Assembly (NCBI GenBank): GCA_963834425.1
Contig: CAWIBR010000016.1
Span: 1 to 64,000, forward strand
From: CAVURS01 sp963834425
GTDB taxonomy: Bacteria > Actinomycetota > Actinomycetes > Actinomycetales > CAVURS01
DNA length: 64,000 nt
Direction: 5' to 3'
Position numbers and translations under genes: made by a program. Positions 16,055-25,699 of the stretch are shown here, piece by piece. Within the stretch, counting starts at the first letter, position 1. Each line of letters opens with the position of its first letter. The notes beneath the pieces were generated by a model. The model was not told where the DNA came from, made no database searches, and saw nothing but the letters and a program-made list of their open reading frames with translations.

Positions 16055-16945
16055 ATGGCAACGAGCGAGCGAACTCTGGACGTGTTCGGTCTCCCGATGG
16101 CCTATCGAGAGGCCGGGAGTGGTCCGCCGATGGTCTTCTTGCACGGCAACCCGACCTCGTCGTACCTGTGGCGCAACGTGATTGCGCTGGTCCAAGATCG
16201 CGGTCACTGCATCGCGCCCGACCTCATCGGCATGGGTCACTCGGCCAAGGTCCCGGGTCGTGGACCCTGGTCGCTATCGGCTGGTCGAACATCGTCGCTA
16301 CCTCGACGAGCTGCTCGAGCGAGCTCATCGGGGACTCGGTCCGGTCGGACGTGATCCTGGTCGGACACGACTGGGGCGGCGTGCTGGCCATGGACTGGGC
16401 CCGCCGGCATCCTCGACGCCGTCCGCGGCATCGCCTATCTGGAGACCTTGGTCGGGCCGGTGTCGTCGAGCGGCCCGAACGCCCCTGACCCCGAGCTCTT
16501 CGGCCCGCTGCGCAGCGAGGCCGGCGAGCGATTGGTGCTGCACGACAACTTCTTCGTCGAGGAGGTCCTGCCGGCGGGGACGTTGCGCCGGCTGACCGAC
16601 GCCGAGATGGCGGCGTACCGCGAGCCGTTCGCGGAGCCGGGTGAAGGGCGCCGGCCCACGTTGACCTGGCCGCGCGAGATCCCGATCGACGGACGGCCCG
16701 AGGACGTCGACGAGATCGTCCGCGCCAACGCCGACTTCATGGAGCACAGCCAGCTGCCGAAGCTCTTCGTCAACGGCGAGCCGGGCGCGTTGCTGACCGG
16801 GCCGCTGCGCGAGGCCTGCCGGGCCTGGCCCAACCAGCGAGAGGTCAGCGTGCCCGGACTGCATTTCCTGCCGGAGGACTCGCCACTGCTCATCGCCACC
16901 GCGCTGCGGGACTGGATCGACGCCCTCCCCAGCGCCGCGGCCTAG
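16055..16945 (+). pseudogene. Haloalkane dehalogenase homologue with several frameshifts
   Basis: The N-terminus (MATSERTLDVFGLPMAYREA, VFLHGNPTSSYLWRNVI, APDLIGMGHSAK) is read in frame 2 to about 16255. RYRLVEHRRYLDELLERA is in frame 3, and VILVGHDWGGVLAMDWARRH (nucleophile Asp in GHDWGG) in frame 1. From about 16410 frame 2 resumes (GIAYLETLVGPV ... LPKLFVNGEPGALL ... VPGLHFLPEDSP, with acid and His) to TAG 16943-16945. All catalytic parts of a haloalkane dehalogenase of about 295 residues are present, but three shifts fall within 170 bases. Either a recent pseudogene or clustered indel errors. Its stop overlaps the stop of the convergent dehydrogenase gene. Confidence 0.7.
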
Positions 16946-17892
16946 CCCAGCACGCGGATCGGGCGGCCGGCCAGCCAGGCGCTGATGTCCTCGACGACGT
17001 CGCCGTAGTACAGCTCGTAGCCGCGGTCCACGACGTAGCCGATGTGCGGCGTCAGCAAGGTCCGCGGGGCTTGCAGCAGTGGGTGATCGGCCGGCAGCGG
17101 CTCCTCGTCGAAGACGTCGATGCCCGCGCCGGCGATCCAGCCCTCCCGCAACGCCTGGATGAGGGCGTCGGTGTCCACGAGCGGACCGCGCGAGGTGTTC
17201 ACGAGGTACGCCGAGGGCTTCATCGCCTGCAGCTCGGCCGCGCCGATCGTGCCGCGGGACCGCTCACTCAGCTTGAGGTGCAACGACACCACGTCGGACT
17301 CGGCCAGCAGCTCGGCCTTCGAAACGGCCTGGACGCCGTGGGCGGCCGCGACCTCGGGGTCGAGGTTGGTCGACCAGGCGAGCACTCGCATGTCGAAGGC
17401 CAGGCCGACCCGGGCCACCCGCTGGCCCAGATGACCCAGGCCGACGACGCCGAGCGTCTTGCCACCGATGACCTCGCCGAGGGTCGCCTGCCACAGGCCC
17501 GCTCGCAGCGCAGCCTCCTCGGCGCGCAGGTGACGAGTCAGGCTGAGGATCATCGCCCAGGTGAGCTCGGCAGTGGGGTTGAGGAGGTGCCCCGTGCCGC
17601 AGACCACGACGCCCGCGCGCTCGGCGGCCGGGATGTCGATCGCCACGTTGCCCATGCCGGTCGTCACCAGTAGGCGCAGCGCCGGCAGCCGATCAATCAC
17701 CTCGGCCGGGAAGGCGGTCCGCTCCCGCATCGCGACGACGACCTCGACATCGGCGAGGGCCTCGATCAGCGGATCGCCGACCAGGTGCTCGGTCAGGAAG
17801 CGCACCTCCACGTCGGGACCGAGATCGGTCCACGACGCGCAGCTCGACGCGACCTGCTGGTAGTCGTCCAGGACCGCTACGCGAAGGCTCAC
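16942..17892 (-). CDS. D-2-hydroxyacid dehydrogenase family protein
   Basis: 316 residues from GTG 17892 (VSLRVAVLDDYQQ); an ATG at 17928 is also in frame. NAD-binding GVVGLGHLGQRVARVG at about residue 145, catalytic Arg in LVNTSRGPLVD, Glu in IDVFDEEPLP, His in LLTPHIGYV. It oxidises or reduces a 2-hydroxy/2-oxo acid with NAD(P); the closest sub-group is the SerA-like 'hydroxyacid dehydrogenase family', substrate undefined. Monocistronic. Confidence 0.88.
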   Translation of the reverse strand: MSLRVAVLDDYQQVASSCASWTDLGPDVEVRFLTEHLVGDPLIEALADVEVVVAMRERTAFPAEVIDRLPALRLLVTTGMGNVAIDIPAAERAGVVVCGTGHLLNPTAELTWAMILSLTRHLRAEEAALRAGLWQATLGEVIGGKTLGVVGLGHLGQRVARVGLAFDMRVLAWSTNLDPEVAAAHGVQAVSKAELLAESDVVSLHLKLSERSRGTIGAAELQAMKPSAYLVNTSRGPLVDTDALIQALREGWIAGAGIDVFDEEPLPADHPLLQAPRTLLTPHIGYVVDRGYELYYGDVVEDISAWLAGRPIRVLG

Positions 17893-17983
17893 GATCGACG
17901 ATTCTGCCCCTCCCGGGCCGGAGTGCATCCCAGACCGGTCACCAGCCCGCGAGTGGCTCAGGTCGCCGAGGCATCATCGGGGC

Positions 17984-18490
17984 ATGGTCAACATCCTGAT
18001 CGGGGTGGCGGTCGTCCTCCTGCTGATCGCCCGGCAGTTCCGGGCCCGACCAGCGCGCGAGACCTCGGCCGCCCGCTTCATCCTGATTCTCGGCGTCATC
18101 GGCATCGTCGAGTGCGCGAATGCTGCCAAGGGGCACCAGCTGTCCAGCGAGACGGTGGCGCTCGTGGTCGGCGGGCTGGTCGTGGCGGCAGCCTTCGGCT
18201 GGGTCCGCGCCCTCAGCATGCGCGTCTGGCGCGAGGCCGACGGCGTGGCCTGGCGGCAGGGCACCTGGGTGACGGCGATCCTGTGGGTCGCCTCCCTGGC
18301 GGCGCACCTCGGCATCGACGTCGTCGTCGACGGCACGACCGACATCAAGGGCTTCAGCTCGGCGACGATCCTGCTCTATCTGGCCGTCACCCTCGGCGTA
18401 CAGCGGGAACTCGTCCGGGCTCGGGCCGCGCGGATCCCGGCCTCCGGCGCATCGCAGCCGTCAGCCCAGGGATTTCCCGGGCTGTCGTAG
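17984..18490 (+). CDS. Integral membrane protein, four helices
   Basis: 168 residues from ATG 17984. Hydrophobic segments at about residues 2-16, 31-44, 57-75 and 95-111, with a further weak one at 122-135; no catalytic motif. The pattern (N-terminal helix followed by ARQFRARP, then a GIVE/AFGWVRA repeat) is reminiscent of DUF1453/CcdC-like proteins, but this is only a resemblance. Divergent from the dehydrogenase gene, convergent with the FUSC gene. Confidence 0.65.
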   Translation: MVNILIGVAVVLLLIARQFRARPARETSAARFILILGVIGIVECANAAKGHQLSSETVALVVGGLVVAAAFGWVRALSMRVWREADGVAWRQGTWVTAILWVASLAAHLGIDVVVDGTTDIKGFSSATILLYLAVTLGVQRELVRARAARIPASGASQPSAQGFPGLS

Positions 18491-18503
18491 TCGCCGCGGC
18501 CGG

Positions 18504-20813
18504 TCACGCCGGTGCGGGCGCGCCGACCAGCGTGGTCTGCAAACGGCGTACGGCGTCGAGATGGTCACCGGTCCAGATCATCCGGGTGGCCGTGGTGCTG
18601 GCCCGGCCGTCCGGGGCTTGCAGGTCTCGGCGCAGCGCCTCGAGCAGGCGGGCGTCGGCAAGGTTGTCGTGACGCAATGGTTGCGGTGCCTCGCGGTCGC
18701 TCACGAAGCTGGCCGAGAGTTCGTCGTACCACCGCTCCAGCTGGTTGCTGGCCTGCAGCAGCTCGATCCGGGCCGCCGTGCGATCACCGTCGTCACCGCC
18801 GGGGTCGCGTTGCCATAGGTCGAGCACCGCATCCGCGGCCAGTCGCACGCCGACCACGCCGGACACCAGGCTGGTCATCCGAGCCAGGGCAACGGGTTTG
18901 GCCCCTCGTTCGGCCAGGTAGCTCCGGAAGGTGTCGTCCAGCCGGCGCGATGATGCCGCGGCTCGAACGGCCGACTCGGTCGGCGCCTCGACCTGAGCCG
19001 GCCCCGGCCGACCACCCTCGCAGCGCTGCATGCCGAACTCCACGGCGACCGCCAGGTAGCGCGCCGTGTCGGTGTAGGCCTCAGCCAACGCCTGCCCGAG
19101 CGCGGCCGCGGCGCCCCGCGGCCAGAAGAGCAGGCCGACCACCAGACCGACCAGACAGCCGATGGCGATGTCCTCGACCCGGACCAGGCCGACCTGCCAG
19201 CCGGCCGGCGCGATGATGTTGAAGAGGATCACGAGCGTCACCGTGAACGCCGCCTGCCCAGCGGCAAACGAGATGGCCGCCGGCGCGACCCCGGCCACCA
19301 GGATGGCGAACGGCAAGAGGATCCACAGAACCGTCGAGTTGGTGCCGATCAGCTCGATCAGCCCGGCGCCGATGACGAAGCCGACCAGCGTGCCGACCAG
19401 CCCACGCACCGCGTTCTGTCCGATGTTCAGGGCGTTGGACCGCAGCACCGACAGGGTGGCCAGGACGACCCAGAACGAGTGCTGCACCTGGGACAGGTCG
19501 GCGCACAGGACAGCCAGGCCGAGCGCCACGCCGCCGCGCACGCTGTTGTGCAGCCAGACCGAGTGCCGGTCGACGTGGGCGTAGGCCCGCTCCTGGGCCG
19601 CGGCGATCGGCCCGGCGATCCCGCGGGGCTGCCGACCGAGGAACCGGTCCAGCCACCCCCGACGGGTTGCGGCCACGGCCAGCTCGATGTTCGTGGCGAT
19701 CTGGGAGGCGGCGTAGGCCATCTCCTGAGCCCGGAAGCTGGGCTCCAGAGCGGTGATCCGCTCCGCGACCTGGGTCGGGGCACCGTCGACCGACGGGAGG
19801 GTCTCGCGGTGCACCGGGAGCTCGCCCGTGGCAGCAAACTCCAGCTCCTGCAACGCTTCTCGCAACTCGACCTGCTCGGCCCGGATCGCGGCCAGGTCGG
19901 TCGACGGATCATCCAGCAGCTGGGCCCCGAGATCGAGCAGCTGGGCCACGGACAGCTTGACCCGGCGGATCAGCGGGTTCGGCCGCATGCCGGCTCGGTG
20001 CAACGTCGCCTGCACCACGATGGCGTTGAGCCAGCTCAGCTCGTCGACCAGCCGCACCAAGGTGCGAGCGGGCGTGCTCAGCCCGGTCGGTCGGTAGGGC
20101 GTCGCCAGAAACGTCCGGCGGAGGGTGGCGCACGCCTCGTCCGAGCGTTCGATGGCCTCCTGCCGGGCGGCCGCCATGACCCCGTCGGTGCCGTCGGTGC
20201 CGTCGGCGCCATCGGCGTTGTCGAACAGGAACGCGACGTCGGCCCGCAGCCGGGCGGCCAACGCCCGGCAGGCCGTGAGCGCCGGCGTGCGCAACGGGTC
20301 CCGCACGGGCGCCGGCCACAGGAAGGCGAGGGCAAACAGCGACACCAGGCCGGCCAGGCCCCACCCGGCCAGGCGGGCGCCGACGGTGTCCATCGAGCCG
20401 GGCAGCGTCACCGGCAGGATGAAGGCGAGCAGCAACGAGGTCGTGGCGCTGGCCAGCACCGAGCTGACCACCCCCGCGAAGATCACCCCGAAGCCGACCA
20501 CCGCCATCGCGACCGCGCCCAGCCAGGCCGAGCGCGAGACGACGGTGCCGGCGAACACGAAGACCGCGCCGACCAGCACGAGGGCGATGTGGGCCTGCAG
20601 CCGATCCCGCATCGGACCGCTGAAGTCCACCAACAAGAGCATCGCAAACGAGCCGAACGCCGCGAACGTCGCGAAGGTCGGGTCTCCGATCACCTTGTCG
20701 CCGAAGGCAAACATGGCCGGCATGATGATCGCGGTCCGGCCGGCCCGGCGTAACGCGGCGTACCCGGGGTCGTGCCGGCCCAGCCATCCCCGTGAGCTTG
20801 ACCAGAGGCTCAT
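18504..20813 (-). CDS. FUSC-family inner membrane protein
   Basis: 769 residues from ATG 20813, overlapping the LLM oxidoreductase stop (ATGA). Two blocks of about six helices each (residues about 25-165 and 390-520) are separated by a soluble helical domain, the duplicated plan of FUSC proteins (aromatic-acid exporter AaeB/YccS type). HSFWVVLATLSVLRSNALNIGQ in the second block is typical. As the last gene of the pyrimidine operon it may export a pathway intermediate or aromatic acid; that link is inferred only from the overlap. Confidence 0.8.
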   Translation of the reverse strand: MSLWSSSRGWLGRHDPGYAALRRAGRTAIIMPAMFAFGDKVIGDPTFATFAAFGSFAMLLLVDFSGPMRDRLQAHIALVLVGAVFVFAGTVVSRSAWLGAVAMAVVGFGVIFAGVVSSVLASATTSLLLAFILPVTLPGSMDTVGARLAGWGLAGLVSLFALAFLWPAPVRDPLRTPALTACRALAARLRADVAFLFDNADGADGTDGTDGVMAAARQEAIERSDEACATLRRTFLATPYRPTGLSTPARTLVRLVDELSWLNAIVVQATLHRAGMRPNPLIRRVKLSVAQLLDLGAQLLDDPSTDLAAIRAEQVELREALQELEFAATGELPVHRETLPSVDGAPTQVAERITALEPSFRAQEMAYAASQIATNIELAVAATRRGWLDRFLGRQPRGIAGPIAAAQERAYAHVDRHSVWLHNSVRGGVALGLAVLCADLSQVQHSFWVVLATLSVLRSNALNIGQNAVRGLVGTLVGFVIGAGLIELIGTNSTVLWILLPFAILVAGVAPAAISFAAGQAAFTVTLVILFNIIAPAGWQVGLVRVEDIAIGCLVGLVVGLLFWPRGAAAALGQALAEAYTDTARYLAVAVEFGMQRCEGGRPGPAQVEAPTESAVRAAASSRRLDDTFRSYLAERGAKPVALARMTSLVSGVVGVRLAADAVLDLWQRDPGGDDGDRTAARIELLQASNQLERWYDELSASFVSDREAPQPLRHDNLADARLLEALRRDLQAPDGRASTTATRMIWTGDHLDAVRRLQTTLVGAPAPA

Positions 20814-21847
20814 GACGTCGCGGCGGCCCGGACGTTGACCGCGGGGATGACTTGTTCGCCGTACGCCGTGAGGGTCGCGTCCTTCGCGTCGTGTTGGAGG
20901 TAGAGGGCGAACTGGTCCACGCCGAGGGCCTTCATCTCCTCGAGGCGCTCGACCTGACGCTCGACGGGCCCGATCAACGCGAACCGGTCGATGATCTCGT
21001 CCGGCACGAAGTCGGCGTGGGTGTTGCCGGCCTTGCCGTGCTGGTTGTAGTCGTAACCCTGACGGCCGGCGATGTAGTCGGACAGCGCCCTCGGGACGGC
21101 GGCCCCGTCCGCGCCGTACCGCGCGACGATGTCGGCGACGTGGTTGCCGACCATCCCGCCGAACCAGCGGCATTGGTCCCGTCCGTGTTGCAGCCCTTCC
21201 GGGCTGCCGTCGGTGACGTAGGCCGGTGCCGCCACGCAGATCGTGATCGAGGCGGGATCGCGTCCGGCCGCTTCGGCCGCGGCCCGCACGGCGCCGATCG
21301 ACCAGGCCGTGATCTCGGGGTCCGCGACCTGGAGGATGAAGCCGTCGGCGACCTCACCGGTCAGTTTGAGGGCCAGGGGTCCGTAGGCCGCGACCCACAC
21401 GGGCAGCCGGGACGCTGCGCCCCAAGGGAATCGGAGCTGCTGCCCCTTGTAGTCGACCTGCTCTCCGCTGGCCAGCCCACGGATCACGCCGATCGACTCG
21501 CGCAGCGTGGCCAGGGTGACCGGCTTGCCGTTGATCACGCGGACCGCCGAGTCGCCGCGGCCGATGCCGCAGACCGTGCGGTTGCCGAACATGTCGTTGA
21601 GCGTGGCGAACAGCGAGGCGGTGACGGTCCAGTCGCGGGTGGCCGGGTTGGTCACCATCGGGCCGACCTTGACCCGGTGGGTCGCCGAGAGGATCTGGCT
21701 GTAGACGACGTACGGCTCCTGCCAGAGCAGGTGCGAGTCGAAGGTCCAGACGTGGGTGAAGCCGAAGTTCTCGGCCTGCTTGGCGATGTCCACCACTCGC
21801 CAGGCGGGTGGGTCGTTCTGCAGGACGACGCCGAAATCCATAGCCAT
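20810..21847 (-). CDS. LLM-class flavin oxidoreductase (TIGR03842-like, F420/FMN)
   Basis: 345 residues from ATG 21847, starting five bases after the dihydropyrimidinase stop. The luciferase-like barrel is clear: MDFGVVLQNDPPAWRVVDIA, FGFTHVWTFDSHLLWQEPYV, KVGPMVTNPATRDWTVTASL, GIGRGDSAVR, PVWVAAYGPLALKLTGEVAD. The sequence matches the sub-family found beside hydantoinase/dihydropyrimidinase genes. Its reaction in that pathway is not established; F420H2- or FMNH2-dependent redox chemistry is expected from the family. Confidence 0.82.
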   Translation of the reverse strand: MAMDFGVVLQNDPPAWRVVDIAKQAENFGFTHVWTFDSHLLWQEPYVVYSQILSATHRVKVGPMVTNPATRDWTVTASLFATLNDMFGNRTVCGIGRGDSAVRVINGKPVTLATLRESIGVIRGLASGEQVDYKGQQLRFPWGAASRLPVWVAAYGPLALKLTGEVADGFILQVADPEITAWSIGAVRAAAEAAGRDPASITICVAAPAYVTDGSPEGLQHGRDQCRWFGGMVGNHVADIVARYGADGAAVPRALSDYIAGRQGYDYNQHGKAGNTHADFVPDEIIDRFALIGPVERQVERLEEMKALGVDQFALYLQHDAKDATLTAYGEQVIPAVNVRAAATS

Positions 21848-21851
21848 CGGC

Positions 21852-23280
21852 TCAGATCAGGTTCTGCGAGAGGGAGCGCTTGACGAACCGGCCGTCGCTC
21901 TTGCTGCCCAGGTAGGCAGCCGTCGTCGACGATCACCCGGCCTCGGGAGATCACTGTGTCGACGTGGCCGCCGACCTCGAAGCCCTCCCAGGCCGAGTAG
22001 TCCATGTTCATGTGGTGGGTCGCCGCGCTGATCGTCGTGTGCCCGTTGGGGTCGTAGATCACGATGTCGGCGTCGGCGCCCGGCGCGATCACGCCCTTCT
22101 TGCCGTAGAGCCCGAACATCCGGGCCGGCGTCGTAGCGCACACGTCGACCCAGCGCTCCTTGCTGATCCGGCCGTCGACCACGCCCTGGTAGAGCAGGTC
22201 CAGCCGGTGCTCCACCGAGCCGATCCCGTTGGGGATCTTGGCGAAGTTGCCGATCCCCATCTCCTTCTGGTCCTTCATGCAGAAGGGACAGTGGTCGGTC
22301 GAGACCGTCGTGACGTCGCCGGTGCGGATGTAGCGCCACAGCTCGTCCTGATGCCCCTCGGCCCGTGAGCGCAGCGGCGTCGAGCAGACCCACTTCGCGC
22401 CTTCGAAGTCGCCCCACTGCTCGCTGCGGGCGCCGAGCTGTTCCTCGAGGGAGAGGTAGAGGTACTGCGGGCAGGTCTCGCCGAAGACGTTCTGCCCGGC
22501 GTCGCGCGCTTCGGCGATCCGGGCCAGGGCCTGCTTGGCCGAGACGTGCACGACATACAGCGGCGCTCCGGTCATGTCGGCCAGCATCACCGCGCGGTGG
22601 GTCGCCTCCTGCTCGGTCTGCCAGGGCCGCGTGATGCCGTGGAAGTAGGGCGTGGTGTCGCCGCGGGCGATGGCCTGTTGGACGAGAACGTCGATGGCGG
22701 AACCGTTTTCGGCGTGCATCATGATCAGGCTGCCGTTGCCCGCGGCGGTCTGCATCGCCTGCACGATCTGCCCGTCCGAGGACAGGAAGACACCCGGGTA
22801 GGCCATGAAGAGCTTGAAGCTCGTGATGCCCTCACCGATCAGCTCGTCCATCGCCTTGAGCGACTCGTCGTTGACGTCGCCGATGATCTGGTGGAAGCCG
22901 TAGTCGATGGCGCAGTTGCCGTCGGCCTTCTCGTGCCAGAGCGCGACCTGGTCCTGGACCCGCTGCCCATGGGCCTGGACGACGAAGTCGATGATCGTCG
23001 TGGTCCCGCCCCACGCCGCGGCCCGCGACCCGGTCTCGAAGGTGTCCGAGGCGTAGGTGCCGCCGAACGGCATCTCCATGTGGGTGTGGCCGTCGATGCC
23101 GCCGGGGATGACCAGCTTGCCGGCGGCGTCGATGACCGTCTCGGCCGAGGCCGCGACATCGCCCAGGGCCTGCGAGCCGGGGGCCAGGACCGCGGCGATC
23201 CTCTCGCCGTCGACCAGGACGTCCTGCAGCAACGAGCCGGTGGCGCTGACCACCGTGCCGTTCGTGATCAGTGTGGTCAT
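21852..23280 (-). CDS. hydA: Dihydropyrimidinase / D-hydantoinase (3' frameshift)
   Basis: Starts MTTLITNGTVVSATGSLLQ at 23280. Metal ligands of the cyclic amidohydrolase fold are in place: GGIDGHTHMEMPFGG, carbamylated Lys in SFKLFMAYPG, His in MMHAENG and YVVHVSAKQA, Asp in STDHCPF. Near 21918 the frame shifts; in the alternative frame the normal tail (YLGSKSDGRFVKRSLSQNLI) ends at a TGA at 21854-21852. It hydrolyses dihydrouracil/dihydrothymine or 5-substituted hydantoins to N-carbamoyl amino acids in the cytoplasm. Second gene of the operon, after the ureidopropionase. Confidence 0.88.
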
Positions 23281-23290
23281 CGGCCTCTCC

Positions 23291-24139
23291 CTACGGCGCG
23301 GTGATCCGGGTGTAGGAGTCCGGCCGGCGGTCTCGGTAGAACTGCCAGTCGTTGCGCACCTCGGTGATCAGGTCGAGGTCGAGGTCGCGCAGGACGATCT
23401 CCTCCTTGTCGGTGGAGGCCACCTCGCCGACGTAGTTGCCCCGCGGGTCCACGAAGTACGACGACCCGTAGAAGTGCGGTGCGTCCGCGCCGAACTCACC
23501 GACCTCCTGGCCGATCCGGTTGTTGGCCGCCACGAAGTACTGGTTGGCCGCGGCCGCGGCCGGCTGCTCCAGCTCCCAGAGCCGGTTGGACAAGCCGGGC
23601 TTGGTGGCCGAGGGGTTGAAGACGATCTGCGCGCCCCCGAGCCCGAGCTCGCGCCAGCCTTCCGGGAAGTGCCGGTCGTAGCAGATGTAGACGCCGACCC
23701 GACCCACGGCCGTCTCGAAGACCGGATAGCCCAGGTTGCCCGGGCGGAAGTAGAACTTCTCCCAGAACGACGGCAAGTGCGGCAGGTGATGCTTGCGATA
23801 AGTGCCCAGCAGCGACCCATCGGCGTCGACCACGGCGGCCGAGTTGTAGTACTCCCCCTCGTTGACCACCTCGTAGATCGGCAGGATCGTCACGAGGTTC
23901 AGCTCCTTGGCCAGCGCCTGGAAGCGCTCGACCGTCGGACCGGGGATCGACTCGACGTACGAGTAGTACTTCTGGTCCTGGACCGCACCGAAGTACGGGC
24001 CATAGAACAACTCCTGGAAGCAGATGATCTGGGCGCCCCCGGCAGCGGCCTCGCGAGCCAGCTCCTCATGCCGGGCGATCATCGACTCCTTCTCGCCGGT
24101 CCACTCAACCTGCGTGATGGCTGCACGTACGACGCTCAT
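23291..24139 (-). CDS. Beta-ureidopropionase / N-carbamoyl-amino-acid amidase (nitrilase superfamily)
   Basis: 282 residues from ATG 24139. The catalytic triad is visible: Glu in ICFQELFYG, Lys in YRKHHLPHLPSFWEKF, Cys in GVYICYDRHFPEG. It removes the carbamoyl group from N-carbamoyl-beta-alanine or N-carbamoyl amino acids, giving the amino acid, CO2 and ammonia. First gene of the operon and ten bases upstream of the dihydropyrimidinase, so the order is opposite to the reaction order. Dihydropyrimidine dehydrogenase is not in the window. Confidence 0.9.
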   Translation of the reverse strand: MSVVRAAITQVEWTGEKESMIARHEELAREAAAGGAQIICFQELFYGPYFGAVQDQKYYSYVESIPGPTVERFQALAKELNLVTILPIYEVVNEGEYYNSAAVVDADGSLLGTYRKHHLPHLPSFWEKFYFRPGNLGYPVFETAVGRVGVYICYDRHFPEGWRELGLGGAQIVFNPSATKPGLSNRLWELEQPAAAAANQYFVAANNRIGQEVGEFGADAPHFYGSSYFVDPRGNYVGEVASTDKEEIVLRDLDLDLITEVRNDWQFYRDRRPDSYTRITAP

Positions 24140-24187
24140 CAGCTCAACTCCGAACGCTCGTCGGGACCGGACTCACTCCGAGACTAG

Positions 24188-25530
24188 TCATCTCGCCTCG
24201 GGCAGGGGAGGGTGCAGGTGGTTGCGCACCGGACGTTGCGCGGGGTCCATCCACCGCGGCGGCGTCCACTCCGGCAGACCGTCGACCATGGCCACGCTCC
24301 AACCGCGTCGCCGGAACTCCCGGTGATGGAAACCGCAGACCAAGGTCAGGTTGCCGACATCGGTCTCGCCGCCCTCCTGCCACTCCTGGACGTGATGTCG
24401 TTGACACCACGAAGGCGGCCGATCACAGCCGGGGAACGAGCACCCTCGATCCCGAGCGGCGAGTGCGACGGTCTGGCCGAGGCTGGCGATCCGGGCCGTG
24501 CGGGCCAGGTTGAGCGGGACACCCTTGCTGTCCTTCACGAGGGTCCAGATCGCGGCCTGGTCGGCCATCCGGAACGCCTCCGTGACCGGGATGAGGTGGC
24601 CGTGGTCGGTCACCGCGAGGCCGCGGCGCGAGACGAACTGCTCCTTGGTCAGGTGGACCACCATGGTGACGGGCACGCCCCCGCACGCCGGCAGGTCGCC
24701 GCTGGCCAGGATGCGATCGACCACGGCGAGCAGGGCGTCGTGGAGCCGCTGGCCCGGAGTGCGTGAGTCCGGAGCGCCTGATTCATCAGCCGGCACCGGG
24801 CGGGCCAGTGAGTCCAGCACGGTCTGCAGCTTCTCGAGCAGCTCCACCGATAGGTCGCCGACCAGCGTCCCGCCGGCCTGTCCGCGCTTGGCCTTCAACG
24901 TCACGCGTCGTTGCCCCACGGCGTAGTCGTAGTCGCGCAGCGCGCCGTCCGGATCGATCCGGTCCAGCACCTTGCGTCCGAACGATACGAGCCCCGCGGG
25001 ATCGCAGACCAGGGCCGCGGCCGTCATCTCGGCCTCCACGGCGGCGCCCTGTTCATGACTCGCGCCAACGGGCACGTGCTCGACGACCTGGGCGACGACG
25101 GAGGCGTGCTCGGCCGAGACCAGGCCCGCGCTCATGGCGTCGGCCACGGTCGGCAGCAACGCCGGCAGGGGTTCGCCTGAGAAGCCTGGCCGGGGCGTGC
25201 AGGTCTTGGCCACCGCCACCCGGCGCCGCGCCTCACCGACCGAGATCCGCAGCTGGTCGCGCAGGAAGACCGCCGTCGACGAGGACGCGTGCGTCGCGGC
25301 TCGTCGCCGGTCTCGACCGCGCGAACGTACGCCGAGTCGAAGGCCATCAGTTTGCGCTTCGCGCTCTCGACGATCCGGGCGGCGGCATGCAGTCCGGTCG
25401 ACGGCCCATCGATGCGGACCAGGGCCGCCAGGTCTGCGGCGTTGACCGCATCGATCGCTGCATGCAAGGCAGCCAGCGCGGCGTCGAGCCCGGCATCGCC
25501 GGTCGACTCGCTCACGCTGGACTCGATCAT
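24188..25530 (-). CDS. DUF222/HNH endonuclease-domain protein (13E12 repeat family, frameshifted)
   Basis: The N-terminus (MIESSVSESTGDAGLDAALA) reads from ATG 25530 to about 25310. From there the protein continues in another frame (HASSSTAVFLRDQLRISVGE ... LVSAEHASVVAQVVEH) to the stop at 24190-24188. One base difference near 25300 would join them. The C-terminus carries the HNH fold: CSFPGCDRPPSWCQRHHVQE then NLTLVCGFHHREFRRRGW. This multicopy actinobacterial family is probably a mobile or self-spreading nuclease gene; its function is unproved. Confidence 0.85.
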
Positions 25531-25699
25531 GTGTTCGATTCTAGTCAACGTGGTCTAAGTCGGTCAAGCCCGACAGCGCACGAATTTCCTTTGTTTCCAG
25601 TCACTTCCGTCACTCCACCCCCACGGACGAAGGCGACGGCAGGATCCGAGACGCGCGGCTAAGTCGTCGGCCCGACGCCAACACCTGGGCGGAGCCGGC

